A stretch of DNA of 64,000 nt, taken from Rhizomys pruinosus. Lineage: Eukaryota > Chordata > Mammalia > Rodentia > Spalacidae. The stretch covers positions 9,783-73,782 of the forward strand of contig VZQC01009557.1 of assembly GCA_009823505.1 (NCBI GenBank). Reading direction: 5' to 3'. Made by a program: the position numbers and the translations under genes. Of the stretch, positions 46,540 through 58,718 are shown one piece after another. The notes under the pieces were generated by a model. That model was not told where the DNA came from. It was given only the letters and a program-made list of their open reading frames with translations, and did not search any database. The first letter of the stretch is position 1; every line of letters begins with the position of its first letter.

Positions 46540-46985
46540 TTGATCAAAGAGTAAAGACAGAAGACCAGCCCAAAATGGCTGCAACCAGCGGAGCACACTG
46601 ACATAAGCTGTCTTTGCTTCATGTCCATATTATTAGCCTTGAAAATTTGTCAGCTGTCATCGTATGCCTGATTCTGTGACAAAAGCAGAAAAAAAAAAAA
46701 CATAAAGGACCAGAAAGAAAAAAAAAAGAGGAATAAACTCGATGCCCAGAATATCCTGACCCATTCCTGGAAATCCCTACCTTAACTCATGAACAGTCTT
46801 ACGGTTGATTAAAGTTGTCCCCCATAAAATGAGTTATCCAAAAGCGCAATGATTCAGTTCTCTAAACAAGCCCACCCACCCTTGCGTGGGTACTTGTACT
46901 TAATAAATCTGTTCTTTACTTAGTAAACCTCAACTTTGCTTTACAAAAAGATTTCTACCTTGAGATCCTATAGGTCCTTGGGATG
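46540..46985 (+). repeat. putative solo LTR
   Basis: About 440 bases with LTR-like composition: 'ccagcccaaaatggctgcaa' near the left end, 'cccacccttgcgtgggtact' and a polyadenylation signal 'cttaataaatctg' (46899), then 'tttctaccttgagatcc'. I cannot name a family. No internal retroviral genes are adjacent. Confidence 0.3.
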
Positions 46986-47009
46986 GTACTGGGAAGTGCT
47001 GTAAAACCA

Positions 47010-47262
47010 ATCTTTTTTTTCTTTTTTTAGTTAGGGTCTCCCTGTAGCCCCAGCTTCTTTTTTTGATTTAATTTTTATTTTTTTTTTTTTTTTTTTTTTT
47101 TGAGTTCAGGACTCCTTGTCAGCCAGCCCAGCTGGTCTGGAACATCCCTCTGATAACAGGCTGGCCTTAGAACTCACAGAAGATCCCAGGCATCTCTGGC
47201 CTCTCCCGGAAGTGCGTAGGATTAAAGGAATGGTACACGATATGCCATGCTTAAAGACGGTG
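47010..47262 (-). repeat. B1 SINE fragments with T-runs
   Basis: 'ttagggtctccctgtagccc' at 47031 is one B1 end. A second, error-rich B1 follows a T-run at 47080-47101 ('gctggtctggaacatccctc', 'aggctggccttagaactcac', 'taggattaaagg'). Confidence 0.75.
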
Positions 47263-47339
47263 GTCTTACGCCACCATAAGTGTACGGATGTCTAGGCAGT
47301 AAGGGGAAGAAGCCCCTTCTGTGAGACCTATTACCGTTA

Positions 47340-47762
47340 AATGGTTATCTGGGTGTGCTGGATACTTCATGTCAGACACCTGGGTTTGAGCACCTCAGCG
47401 GGGAATGTGGCTCGCATTTTGGACTGGCCGTGTGGCCACGTCCTTTGGAGAATTGTTCTTAATTGTTGAGCAATTGGGGAAGCCCAGCCCACTGTGGGTG
47501 GTGCCACTCCAGGCGGTCATTATGTACAGTCAAGAAAAGCAGGCTGGGCATGGGCAAGGGGAGCAAGCCATTAATAGTGTTCTCCATGTGGCTGTGGCTT
47601 CAGTCTGCCTGTCTCCAGGTCCTGCCTAAGTTCCCTATGTTGGGGTCCCTCAGGATGACGCTGTGACCCAGGAGATGTGAGCCTAACACAACCCTTTCCT
47701 CCCAAGTGATGTTTTAGTCAGAGTGTTTTTGTCACAACAATTGAAGCAAACTAGAAAACTGG
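47340..47762 (+). repeat. rodent medium-reiterated repeat (RMER-like)
   Basis: 'cccactgtgggtggtgccac', 'gaaaagcaggctgggcatgg', 'ctgcctgtctccaggtcc', 'acaaccctttcctccc' and 'gtcacaacaattgaagc' follow a very common rodent repeat. The class name is from memory. Confidence 0.6.
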
Positions 47763-48029
47763 GAAGGGATGGCCATTGTTCGCCAGTGGTGTAGCCATAA
47801 CAACTGCCGCATGGCTCCAGTAAAACCCCACATTTTCATGCAAGCAAACCCTAATTAAATTCAGTCCATCGCAAAGAAAGACAGGAAGGTTAAGAAGGGA
47901 CTTGTTTAGAAAGAATGGTTTGATTGAGTAGGATGTACCAAAAAGTGCAACGGAAAGGTGACCCGTCTAAACAATTGAAAGGAAGAAAAGCCTCGATTGC
48001 CATAAACATCGAACCCCTCTGTGGATCCT

Positions 48030-49101
48030 ACATGTAACAACTATTTATAATGAGTCACAATGAACTTATACCTTCTAGTGCCACAAAGGTTTTATATATG
48101 AGAGAACTTTCTGTCGCCTTCCCCCCATTAGAATCAGGAGGAGAAATATGACGATGATGAGGTTCGTTCTTCATCAACTGTAAGAGACAACTATATAGAG
48201 GTTAATTCTCTTATAAAACCAGTAAAAATGGCCGTTCTTATATTGACCTAATAGACATAGAGAATGTGAAAAGGATTATTCTTCTTGTTCAGAACCAAAT
48301 TAATACTAAGTCCTTGGGCTATGCACTAAGGCAAGTATATTTAATCAGGAAGCTCTGACATCAGCAATGGATTGTTCTACACAGGGGGATGTTGGCCAGG
48401 GGATCCAAGGCCCCAAAAAAGGTAAAGGGCTCCTTACCTCTAAATTGGGATACCTGCCAGAAGACTGACGTTACATGAGGAGGGACTGTATTGAGACTCA
48501 CATGCAAGTGTACAGAGTGGCCTCTGGGAATGCCAGAGGTTTACCAAAGGCCACTAACCAATAAGCAAATACGGGTTCTCTCTGAGTCAAGCAAAACTCC
48601 ACTGCCACAGCACCATAAACCTCACCTGCTGGAAATACTGTTCAGCACGAGGCAGCCATGTGCCTGTATATCCCAAATCTATTAAGGCTATTGGCTCTCC
48701 CCTTGGAGTAAAACCCATGGCTGATGCCAGGCTTACATCCTCTACAGGTTGAGGATGTTATAGCCACAGTAAAAACCCTGTCATATTAACAAAGGGGGGA
48801 AGAAATGTAATTCACTGAGATTAACATATCATCCAAACATATGTGTCTATGCCAAAGTAACCTACAGTAACTATTATGGCTTAAATACCTATATATCTAT
48901 TGGCTTGTGCTCATTAGTAGGATCGAAAAGGTTACTCCTGGACAAACTGTCAGCCCCTGAAAGGAAACAGCCAGAATGACCAGAGTCCAAGTCAACAGCT
49001 CCAGAAGAGTGACTGTTTTTACTTCTCATCCACCTGTGCCCCTTTTCGACGCCTAGGAACAATCTGTGGAAGAGGGGCATGTAGAATGTAAAGGCTGGAA
49101 T
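48030..49101 (+). repeat. L1 long-form 3'UTR, partial
   Basis: Homologous, in opposite orientation, to 13830-14950 of the full-length L1 ('tgtaacaactatttataatg', 'aatatgacgatgatgaggtt', 'agtaggatcgaaaaggttac'). No ORF2 precedes it, so the insertion is 5'-truncated. Confidence 0.7.
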
Positions 49102-49102
49102 N

Positions 49103-49208
49103 CAGTGGCCTGGAACTCCCTCTGTAGGACCAGGCTGGCCTGAGCTCAACAGAGATCCACCTCACTCTGCCTCCCGAGCGCTAGGATTAAAGGCATGCCC
49201 ACATGCCC
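49103..49208 (-). repeat. B1 SINE, truncated at the n
   Basis: 'ctggaactccctctgtagg', 'caggctggcctgagctcaac', 'gcgctaggattaaaggcatg'. Its outer end is missing exactly at the n. Confidence 0.85.
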
Positions 49209-49318
49209 TTCTTAAAGATGGTCTTAGCCACCATGTGGTACTTGGGAATCGAACCCAGGTCTCTGCCAGAGCAGTCCGTGCTCTTTAACCACTAGAGCCA
49301 ATCTCTCCAGCCCCCTAT
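49208..49318 (-). repeat. B2 SINE head fragment
   Basis: The complement holds the head 'ggggctggagagattggctc' and B box. The body ends at 'agccaccatgtggtacttgg' and the tail is missing. Confidence 0.85.
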
Positions 49319-49349
49319 TTGTTTATTTTTATTTTTGATTGGAAATTTT

Positions 49350-49410
49350 GTATATGAATATAATATATTATATATATAGTATATATATATAATATATATA
49401 TATATTACAC
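49350..49410 (+). repeat. (TA)n microsatellite
   Basis: Interrupted TA repeats with a short ACAC end. Confidence 0.9.
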
Positions 49411-49564
49411 ACAAAAAATAGAGCCATCACGCGCTCACCTCGCGACACTGAACATATTGGGGTGGGTGGTAATCAGTCAATGATTTTCTGGTTGGATTTG
49501 AGGCCTACTCTACAGGAGGAAAAGTAATACCCTATATGGTAACCCTGTTACAATCTTTTTTTTT

Positions 49565-51592
49565 TTTTTTTTATTTTTTTTTTTTTTTTGAGTTACGGAT
49601 CTCCTTCGTCAGCCAAACCAGCTGGTCTGGAACAATCCCTCTGATAGACAAGGCTTGGCCTTGAAAGCTCACAGAAGATCCCAGCCATCCTGCCTCTCCT
49701 CCGAGAGTGCTAGGAATTAAAGGAATGAGTACACTATCCGATTGCCTGCTTAAAGACGGTTACGACATGTGTGCCTCAGCGCACCACAGGCACAGGATAG
49801 GGGAGAAGGCCACCTTCTGTGAGACCTATTACCAGTTAAATGGTTACTGGGTGTGCTGGAATAGCTTCATGTCAGACACCTGGGTTGAGCAGCCTCAGCT
49901 GGGGAATTGGCTGCATTTGACTGGCCGTGGCACGTCTTTGGAGTAAATTGTCTTAATTGTTGAGCAATCGGGGAAGTCCAGCCCACTGTGGGTGGGTGCC
50001 ACTCCAGGCAGGCATTAAATGTACAGTGCATAAGAAAAGCAGGCTGGGCATGGGGCAGGAATCAAGCCATAAGTAGATTTCCATCTGGTGCCTTGTGAGT
50101 TCTGCCTGTCCTCCAGGTCCTGTGCCCCAAGTTCCTATGGTGGGGTCCCTCGGATGACCTGTGTACCCAGGAGATGCTGGCCTAACACAGTACCCTTTCC
50201 TCCAAACGTTTTTAGTCAGAGTGTTTTTTGTCACACAGATCTGAAGAGAAACTAGAACAACTGGGAAGGGATGCCATTGTCTCCAGTGGTGTAGCCATAA
50301 CAACTGCCGCATGGCTCAGTAAAACTCCACCATTTTCATGCAAAGCAAACCCTAATTAAATTCAGTCCATCGCAACAAGAAAGACAGGAAGTGTAAGAAG
50401 GGACTTGTTTAGAAAGAATGGCTTTGATTGAGTAGGATGTACCAAAAAGTGCACGAAAGGGTTGACCCGTCTAACATTGAAAGGAAGAAAAGCTCAATTG
50501 CCATAAACATCGAACCCCTCTGTGGATCCTACAATGTAACAACTATTATAATGAGTCGTAAAACTTATCCTTCTAGTGCCACAAAGGTTTTTATATGAGA
50601 GAACTTTCTGTCTGCCTTCCCCCCATAGACAAGGAGAAAATATGACGATGATGAGGTGTTCTCACAACTGTAATTGAGACAACTATATAGAGGTTAATTC
50701 TCTTATAAAACCAGTAAAAATGGCCTCTTATATTGACCTAATAGACATAGAAATGTGAAAAGGATTATCTCTGTCTCGTTCAGAACCAAATATAATACTA
50801 AAGTCCTTGGGCTATGCACTTAGGCAAGTATTTTAATCAGGAGCTCTGACATCAGAATGGATTTTCTAACCAGGGGGATGTTGGCCAGGGGATCCAAGGC
50901 CCCACAAAAAGGTAAAGGGCTCCTTACCTCTAAAGTTGGGATACCTGCCAGAAGACTGACGTTACATGAGGAAGGGATGTATATGAGACTGCACATGCAA
51001 GTGTACAGAGGGCCTCTGGAATGCAGAGGTTTACCAAAGGCCACTAACCAATAAGCAAATACGGGTTCTCTGAGTCAAGCAAAACTCCATGCCAAGCACC
51101 ACTAAACCTTCACCTGCCTGGAAATACTGTCACAGCGAGGCAGCCATGTGCCTGTATATCCCAAATCTAAATTATGGCTATTGGTCTCTCCCTTGGAGAA
51201 GTAACCCATGGCTGATGCCACGCTTACATCCTCTCAGGTTAGAGGAGTTATACGCCACAGTAAAACCCTGTCATATTACAGGGGGGAAGAAATGTAATTC
51301 CATGATTAACATATCATACCAAAATATGTTGTCTATGCCAAAGTAACCTACATGAACTATTTGTGGCTTAAATACCTATAATATCTAATTGCTTGTGCTC
51401 ATTAGTAGGATCGAAAAAGGTTACTCCTGGACAAACTGTCAGCCCCTGAAAGGAAACAGCCAGAATGACCAGAGTCCAAGTCAACAGCTCCAGAGAGAGT
51501 GGACTGTTTTTACTTCTCATCCACCTGTGCCCCTTTTCACCCTAATGGAACAATCTGTGGAAGGGGGGCAGGTAGAATGTAAGAGCTGAGAT
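49565..51592 (+). repeat. 2.0 kb tandem block, copy 2
   Basis: Second copy of 47075-49101: antisense B1 (49585-49770), RMER-like repeat (49830-50260) and L1 3'UTR (from about 50530). Here the L1 3'UTR continues past the homology into its natural end at 51950. Confidence 0.9.
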
Positions 51593-51950
51593 ATGGAGTG
51601 AATGGGTGAAACTACAGCGATGTAGTTGGCACACTCATTTGATCAACGTTGATTGAACAAACAACCTGTCACGCACCCCAACTGGATGGTGGGGCCGGTG
51701 GGGGTTTGGGCACAACAGCCTGCAAGATGGTTTTGCAGAAGGAACTTGTGACTCATGGATTATCCACTTATAGCTAAATAATGAAAAAAAAACTGAGAGA
51801 AAGATGCACGGACAGCTTATGGGACAGCATGCATGATCTGATGGGGGGGGAAGGGAAAGGGAAATATGCCTGATCCTGACATTGGAAAATGATGTAATGA
51901 AATGCACAAAGCCATAATAATATATTAATTTAAAAAAAAAAGAATGGTTT
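51593..51950 (+). repeat. L1 3'UTR terminus
   Basis: 'actcatttgatcaacg', 'gggtttgggcacaacagcct', 'tcatggattatccacttata', a G-run at 51843-51850 and the tail 'tttaaaaaaaaaag'. It continues the 3'UTR of the 2.0 kb block and opens the 5.1 kb block. Confidence 0.85.
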
Positions 51951-51984
51951 AGGGGAGCAGGAAGGGGTGAGAAAGGTGTAATAG

Positions 51985-52560
51985 AAGGAGGCTAAAATGC
52001 ACATGACCCAGTCATTACCACTCCGGTATATACCCACAAAAGTCATCCTACCCTGATGAGAAAACATGGCAGTAGTCATGTTTATTGCGCTCTCTTCACA
52101 ATAGCGAAGAGCTGGACAGCCCAAGTGCTCCTCAACTGGAACGAGTGGATAGAGAAAAGTGGTAAATCTACACAATTGAAGTCTATGCCAGCAGTAAAAG
52201 AAAGATGACATCAGAGACTTGCAGGTAAATGATTGGAACTAGTAAGATACATGTTTAAGTGAAGTACACAGTCCCAGAAATCAAACGGCGATGGTATCCC
52301 ATCATTGTGGATGCTAGTCGTCACAATTATCTAGTTGTAAGGCAAACTGAAGCAATGTTAATGTTATACTCCTCGTGATCTGAAAACAACCTGTGCTCCT
52401 TATATATTGTGAAACCCTAGACAGGATCTAGTAGACTAATCTACCATTGATTTTTCAGACTTTAGGATTTTTGGTATATGTTGGTGGGTATGTAATGCAC
52501 ATTTATAGAGTAATATAAAAATTAAAAATGTAAAAATAATATGAATAAAATATGATAAGA
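51985..52560 (+). repeat. L1 ORF2 C-terminus and 3'UTR fragment
   Basis: 'tatacccacaaaagtcatcc', 'ctcttcacaatagcgaagag', 'gtggtaaatctacacaattg' and 3'UTR 'gaccctagac'-like text near 52415, ending at 'agagtaatataaaaat'. The frame is destroyed by indels that are absent from its twin at 57115-57655. Confidence 0.85.
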
Positions 52561-53290
52561 AAATAACATACAGTTTGTTTTCAGAAGATACATTTTAATA
52601 TCACGGTGTGATGTATCCGGCTGGTGTAACTTAGTAACTGCTTTCTGGTCTTAATCCATACTTAATGCCCATACCATACTGGCTGAGGGTCTTAAGGTAT
52701 GAACTTTGTTTCTTGCCCTCGGAGATCAGCTGGATCTCAGGGGATTGGCATGGGGGATATCTATTGAAGTGTCCTGCAGGTGTGGGTCACTTGGTCTTTT
52801 CTGATTAGGGAGGTCATGGAAAGCCACTGGTGGGACTTCAGCCAGTTCCAGTCGTAGAGAGGAGAGTCTGCTCATGCTTTGGGATGGGAAGCCTGGTCTG
52901 GCAGGGCCTGATTTTGTCCTAAGTGGATGGAACTGGTTGGAGAGGAGCTGAAGGGAGCCAGGGGCTCCATCCCCCCTGCAAAAAAGAATAAAAAAATACC
53001 TGAGTGACCCCTGAGGGCCAGTCATCAACTGATCTACCGTAAAGAACAAAAACCTTGGTTAACCTTGGCTAACTGTGTGGCCTTAGCATCCAAGAAGGAA
53101 AGTAAAACCAGAAAAAGTAATCAGTAAGTCTGAGAAATTGAACTCAGATATAAAACTTGAGATTTAGTAAAAGACAAAAAAAACAAAGAGAGAACCTGTT
53201 GTTTTGCTTGTCTTCAATTTCACTGTGCAAGTGGGCATCTAGCTCCATGGCTGCCACTGCTTTTGCCATTCTTCAAAGACTGAGACACAG
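52561..53290. other. duplicated anonymous segment
   Basis: Twin of 57656-58384. Contains 'ctgcaggtgtgggtcact' and 'gggaagcctggtctggcagg', and looks unlike L1. The ORF at 57788-58105 in the twin (105 codons) is not conserved in this copy, arguing against coding. It may be an old LTR or unique genomic DNA. Confidence 0.4.
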
Positions 53291-53299
53291 ACATCGTGG

Positions 53300-53485
53300 A
53301 GGTAATACTTTATTTTATTTATTTACTAATTTTTATGGTTTCTTAAACTTTGTTCCCTACACATACATCATTTTCAATCGTATTTAGAGTCATTTCCCTT
53401 TCCATGCCCTCACACCCACCATCCCGAGTTTCCTGCACGCTCTGATTGCATCTTTTTCTGAGTCATTCCCAGAGTTTTTTCTGTT
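53300..53485 (-). repeat. L1 3' end, antisense
   Basis: The complement gives the L1 tail ('aaagggaaatgactctaaat', 'gatgtatg'-type text and a poly(A) side at 53300). Its twin is 58385-58560. Confidence 0.6.
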
Positions 53486-53544
53486 CCAGATTTTTTCGTT
53501 CTTTTTGTGTGCTGTTGTTCTCTCCCATAAGTTGTTTGCTTGCA

Positions 53545-53559
53545 GAGAGATAGATAGAT

Positions 53560-53590
<31 letters not shown>
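53545..53590 (+). repeat. (GATA)n microsatellite
   Basis: Interrupted GATA units. The twin at 58613-58658 is a perfect run of about 11 units. Confidence 0.9.
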
Positions 53591-53689
53591 GATCATCCTG
53601 AATTGGAGGAAACTCTTTTATTTTATTTATTTTTAATTTGTATCTTTATTCTTTATTTTGTGCTAAAAGATAGTCATGTTTTCCTTAAG

Positions 53690-53955
53690 AAAGTGTTGAA
53701 CGTTCCTCTTTTGGCAAGCCCAAACACACCATCAATTCTTGCCCCTGTGCTCCACACTGGAGGTCTCATTCCCCCCTGGTCACCCAAATGAGAGTCCAAG
53801 TAAACACGTGACCTGTCTTGATCTCCTGTCTGGGCCTCCATGATTACAGCCTGGTAGTCCAACAATGGCAGTCTACACTGTGATGAGGCGAAATCCCAGA
53901 TAGCTTGCTCAACCACAAACTGGATATCTCCCAGTAGTTCCCCATCTGGCATTAA
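53690..53955. repeat. unclassified dispersed repeat segment
   Basis: 'gtccaacaatggcagtctac', 'caaactggatatctcccagt', 'tctggcattaaagtttgg' and 'gattcttggagagac' resemble a rodent LTR-like dispersed text I cannot name. Twin at 58735-59030. Confidence 0.4.
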
Positions 53956-53959
53956 AGTT

Positions 53960-56400
53960 TGGAGATTCTTGGAGAGACATGAAATGAAGGATAGCAAGCA
54001 GAGGGAAATCTCCCAAATTCCTTCTATGAGCATCACTCTCTAAAATATCAAACCGGCAAGAATAGGACCAAATGAAGAGAACTACAGAGCCCATCTCATC
54101 TAAAGTGAACAATAAGATGCAAAAATTCTTCAATAACAAAAATATCTTCGTGCAAATTGCATTACGACCCACATCAAAAAGATCATCCACATGACCAAAT
54201 TCGGAGTCATAATCAGAGATGCGGGATGGAACAAACATATGAACATCAATAATATGATCAAATTACATAAATGGACTGATAAGGACAAAAACCACACAAT
54301 CTCTCAATTGATGGCAGAAAAAGCCTTTGACAGATCCAGATCCCTTCATGTTTAAAAGGTCTCTAGAGGGAATTGGACTGAAGGGACATTCCTCAACATG
54401 ATCAAAGCCTATATAGCAAACCCACTGCCAACATCATCTAAAATGGAGGATAAGATTAGAAGCATTTATCTTAAAGGCAGGAACCCAGCAAAGGCTGCCC
54501 CTTATTGCCACTTCCTCTTTAATGTAGTGCTTAAAACACTTGCTAGGGTAATAAAGAAAGAAAGTAAATCTAAAAGAGTAATCTGATTAGAAAAGAAGTT
54601 AAGCTATCCCTTTTTGCAGATGACCTCATGAATAGTTTACCTAAGGATGCTAAAAATTCCACCCAAAAGCTCCTAGAAATGATTAAGAGTTTTTAGTAAA
54701 GAGGCAGGCTACAAAATTGACTAGAAAAGACCAGGAGTTTTTAACATTCAACAATAAACAAGTGGAGAAGGACTATAAGAAGACTTCCCACTCACAATAG
54801 CCTAATAAAATAAAATCCTTTTAAAAAACCTGCTAAAATTACACATACAATAAATACAAACAAATAAAAAAAAAAAAACCCTGAAGAAGGAGAATGAAGG
54901 TGACATCAAAGATGGAAAGACATCCCACGCTTGTGATTAAGAAAATTAATATAGTAAAATGTCCATTTACCCAGTTGATATACAGATTCAATGACAATCC
55001 CAATCAAAATCCCATGAGCTTCTTCACAGGCTTGAAAAAAATCCCGCGGTCATCTTAGGTCATGACCAGGTGTTTAGAATAGCATGGTATCGTAAATTCA
55101 TATGGACAAAGAAAAGACCCCAAATGCTGGAAAGCAACCCCTGAAGTGAAAGATGCAATAACAGGGGGGATCACTACACCATACTTCAAGGTATATTAAA
55201 GGGCTATAGTTATAAAGAAGGCCTGGTACTGGCATAAAACAGACCCATGACACAATGAAACAAAATTGAAGATCCCAACTTGAGCTTCTACAATTTCAGC
55301 TACCTCATATTTGACAAAGTGGCAAAAACACCTCAATGGAGAAAGGATAACATCTCTAGCAAATGTGCTGGAAAAATCGGATCACCATTTGTAGAAAAAC
55401 AAATTAACCCCTATTCTCACTCTGTACAAAATAAACTCCAAGTGGATCAAGCGTCTCAACGTGAAACCAAAACCCTGAAAGTGATAAAAAAAGTTGGCTG
55501 TAACCTACAAGACATAGATAGGCATAGGAAAAGACTTTCTAAATTAAACATCAACTGCACAGGAAATAAGCTCAACAGTCAACACAAATGTACCTCATCA
55601 AACTCAAAAGCTTCTGTACAATCAAGGAAGTGAAGAACAATCAAGGAAGTAAAAGAAAACCCACAGAATGAGGAAAGATAGAATCTTCAACCAGTGATAC
55701 ATCCGACAGAGCATTAACATCAAGAATATATAAAACTACTCAAAAACCCCAACAAGAAGAAAAACAATGACCTATTCAAAAGATATGGTAGTAAAGAGTT
55801 GAACAGAGACTTCACCAAGTGATGGATAAAGATGGCTGATAAACATCTTAAAAGTATTTTAATCATCATTAATAATTAAGGAAATGCAAATTAAAACCAC
55901 TCTCAGATGTCATTTCACTCCCTCATATGACTGGCTAAATTCAAGAACACAAGGCACCACCAATGGAGAAGGTTTGGGGAAAGGGGAACATTCACGCACT
56001 GCTGGTGGGAATGTAAACTTGTACAAACCATTATGCGAAAGCAGTGTGGAAGAACCCTTAAAAGACACAAAATGAGTCTAACCATCTGACCCAGTTCCAT
56101 AACCACTCTGGTATGATACCTAAAAGATCACTCCTACCACAAAGATACAATGCACATTCATGTTTATTGCAGCTTTCTAACAATAGCGAAGAGCTGGAAA
56201 AAACCCAAAATGCCCAAACAGACAAGTGGGAATACAAAAATGGGTACATTCTACACTATGGAAGTACTATTCAGCAGTAAATATGACATCATGAACTTGC
56301 AGGTAAATGGATGGAGCTAAAGCCATTATGCTAAGTGAAGTAACACAGTCCCAGAAAAGACAAAGCGGCAAATGGTTTCCCCTCATTTGTGGATGCTCAA
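53960..56400 (+). pseudogene. L1 ORF2 fragment (RT onward), copy 1
   Basis: 5'-truncated inside the RT domain. The catalytic Phe-Ala-Asp-Asp codons are visible at 54613-54624. Reading shifts frame every 50-100 codons, and the palm region just downstream is missing bases relative to copy 2. The C-terminal region extends to about 56400, and the 3'UTR follows to 56711, where the block junction cuts it. Confidence 0.85.
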
Positions 56401-57114
56401 CACCAAATCCCCAGTTGAAAGGCAAACTGACAACATTTTATTTGTTTATATTGTTTATCTGAAAGTAACTATACTGTTATAATGTAAATCTCTCAACATT
56501 GTCTAGTATCCACCCACCACTTATTTTCAGACTATGTAATTAACCTGTTTATGGGTGGAGAATATATAACCATATTTTAGAGTAATATAAAATTAGTGGA
56601 AAAATGTGAATTCCTAATAAAAAAAAGTACTGAGAAAAGATACAGGACAGTTTGGCAGAAATGTATGATCTGGGGTGGGGTGGGGTGGGGGAAAGAAAGG
56701 GAATACGATTGGGGTGAATGGTGAAACTACAGCGATGTAGTCTGGACACTCATTTGATCAACTTGATTGAACAAACAACCTGTCACCCCCCACTGGATGG
56801 TGGGGCTGTGGGGGTTTGGGCACAACAGCCTGCAGATTGCTTTTGCATGAAGGATGCTTGTACTCATGGATTATCACTTATAGCTAAATAATGAAAAAAA
56901 AAACTGAGAGAAAGATGCAGGACAGTTATGGCATAATGCATGATCTGGGATGGGGGGGGAAGGGAAAGGGAAATATGCCTGATCTGAATTGGAAAATGAT
57001 GTATGAAATGCACAAAGCATCAATAAAAATTAAATTTAAAAAAAAAAGAAAGAATGGTTTCAGGGGGAGCAGGAAGGGGATGAGAAAGTGTAATAGAAGA
57101 GGCTAAAAATGACA

Positions 57115-57655
57115 TGACCCAGTCATACCACTCCTGGGTATATACCCACAAGATTCATCCTACCATGGAGAAACATGCAGAGTCATGTTTATTGCAGCTC
57201 TCTTCACAATAGCGAAGAGCTGGAACCAGCCCAAGTGCTCCTCAACTGACGAGTGGATAGAGAAAATGTGGTAAATCTACACAATTAAGTTCTATGCAGC
57301 AGTAAAGAAAGATGACATCATGAACTTTGCAGGTAAATGAATGGAACTAGAAGATATCATGTTAAGTGAAGTAACACAGTCCCAGAAAATCAAACGGCGA
57401 ATGGTATCCCTCATCTGTGGATGCTAGCACCAATTACCTAGTTGTAAGGCAAACTAAGCAATGTTAATGTTATACTCCTCGTGATCTGAAAACAACTGTG
57501 CTCTTATATTGTGAATCCCTAGACAGGATCTAGTACTAACCTACCATTTATTTTCAGACTTTGGATTTTTGGTATATGTTGGTGGGTATGTATGCACATT
57601 TTAGAGTAATATAAAATTAAAATGTAAAAATATGAATAAAATATGATAAGGAAAT
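57115..57655 (+). repeat. L1 ORF2 C-terminus and 3'UTR fragment, copy 2
   Basis: 'cactcctgggtatataccca', 'gtttattgcagctctcttca' and 'agtgaagtaacacagtccca' through 'cctcatctgtggatgctag' (end of ORF2 near 57427), then a 3'UTR with 'tagagtaatataaaatt'. Confidence 0.88.
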
Positions 57656-58612
57656 AACATACAGTTTGTTTTCAGAAGATACAATTTTAATACAGGTGTG
57701 ATGTATCAGGCTGGTGTAACTTAGCCTTTCTGGGTGCTTAATGACCATACTTAATGCCCATGCCAATTTGGCCTAAGGACCTGGCGGATGACTTTGTTCT
57801 TTGCCCTCTGGAGTCAGCTGGATCTCAGGGGACTATGCATGGGGGCAACTATTGAAGTGTCCTGCAGGTGTGGGTCACTGGTCTTCCTGTGTAGGGAGGT
57901 CTTGGAGATCCACTGGTGGGACTTCAGCCAGTATCCAGTCTGTAGAGAGGAGAGTCTGCTCATGCTTTGGGATGGGAAGCCTGGTCTGGCAGGGCCTGAT
58001 TTTGTCCTCAAGTGGATGGAACTGGTGGATGGGGAGCTGAAGGGAGCCAGGGGCTCCCATCCCCCCTGCCAAAAAAGAATAAAAAAATACCTGAGTGACC
58101 CCTGAGGGCCAGATCTTCAACTGATCTTGAGAAAACAAAAACCTTGGTTAATCTTGGCTAACTGTGTGGCCTTAAGCATCCAAAAGGAAAGTAAAACCAG
58201 AAATAAATAATCAGTAAGGTCTGAGAAATTGAACTTCAGATATAAAACTTGAGATTTTAGTAAAAAGACCAAAAAAAAAAGAGAGAACACTGTTGTTTTG
58301 CTTGTCTTCAATTCTTACTGGCAAGTGCATCTACTCCATGGCTGCCACTGCTTTTGCCATTCTTCAAAGACATAAGACACAGACATCTGGAGGTAATACT
58401 TTTTTATTTATTTATAATTTTTATTGTTATCAAACTTTTTCCATACATCATACATCATTTATCAATCGTATTTAGAGTCATTTCCCTTTCCATGCCCCCC
58501 ACCCCACCTGAGTTCCTGCACTCTGCCATATTGCATCTTTTTCTGAGTCATTCCAGAGTTTTTTTCCAGTTCTTTTGTTGCTGTTGTTCTCTCCAAGTTG
58601 TATTGCTTCGAG

Positions 58613-58614
58613 AT

Positions 58615-58658
<44 letters not shown>
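58613..58658 (+). repeat. (GATA)n microsatellite, perfect
   Basis: About 11 uninterrupted GATA units. The twin at 53545-53590 is interrupted. Confidence 0.95.
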
Positions 58659-58681
58659 TCACCTGAATTGGAGGAATCTCT

Positions 58682-58718
58682 TTATTTTATTTTATTTTAT
58701 TTTATTTTATTTTATTTT
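58682..58718 (+). repeat. (TTTTA)n microsatellite
   Basis: Seven or so TTTTA pentamers. Copy 1 has a longer irregular T/A-rich stretch at the matching place (53618-53665). Confidence 0.9.

Larger units (their letters stand above)
47075..49101 (+). repeat. 2.0 kb tandem block, copy 1
   Basis: Collinear with 49565-51592. 'gctggtctgg' at 47131 corresponds to 49621 (offset 2490), and 'cacctgtgcc' at 49031 to 51522 (offset 2491). It contains the antisense B1, the rodent repeat at 47340-47760 and an L1 3'UTR piece from about 48030. The copies differ mostly by small indels. Copy 1 stops at a single n at 49102. Confidence 0.9.
51606..56711 (+). repeat. 5.1 kb tandem block, copy 1
   Basis: 'gcgatgtag' at 51617 corresponds to 56732 (offset 5115). 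Near the end, 'ccagttga' at 56411 corresponds to 61363 (offset 4952), so copy 1 is about 160 bases longer. Contents in order: L1 3' terminus, ORF2 C-terminal fragment, anonymous segment, antisense L1 3' end, (GATA)n, dispersed-repeat segment, L1 ORF2 and 3'UTR. Copy 1 carries more small indels than copy 2. Confidence 0.9.

Noticed and set aside
46540..46985. Complete endogenous retrovirus
   Set aside because: Only an LTR-like segment is visible; no gag, pol or env reading frames lie on either side.
57788..58105. 105-codon ORF in the anonymous segment of the 5.1 kb block
   Set aside because: The frame is not kept in the twin copy at 52680-53010, where both strands show unrelated short ORFs.
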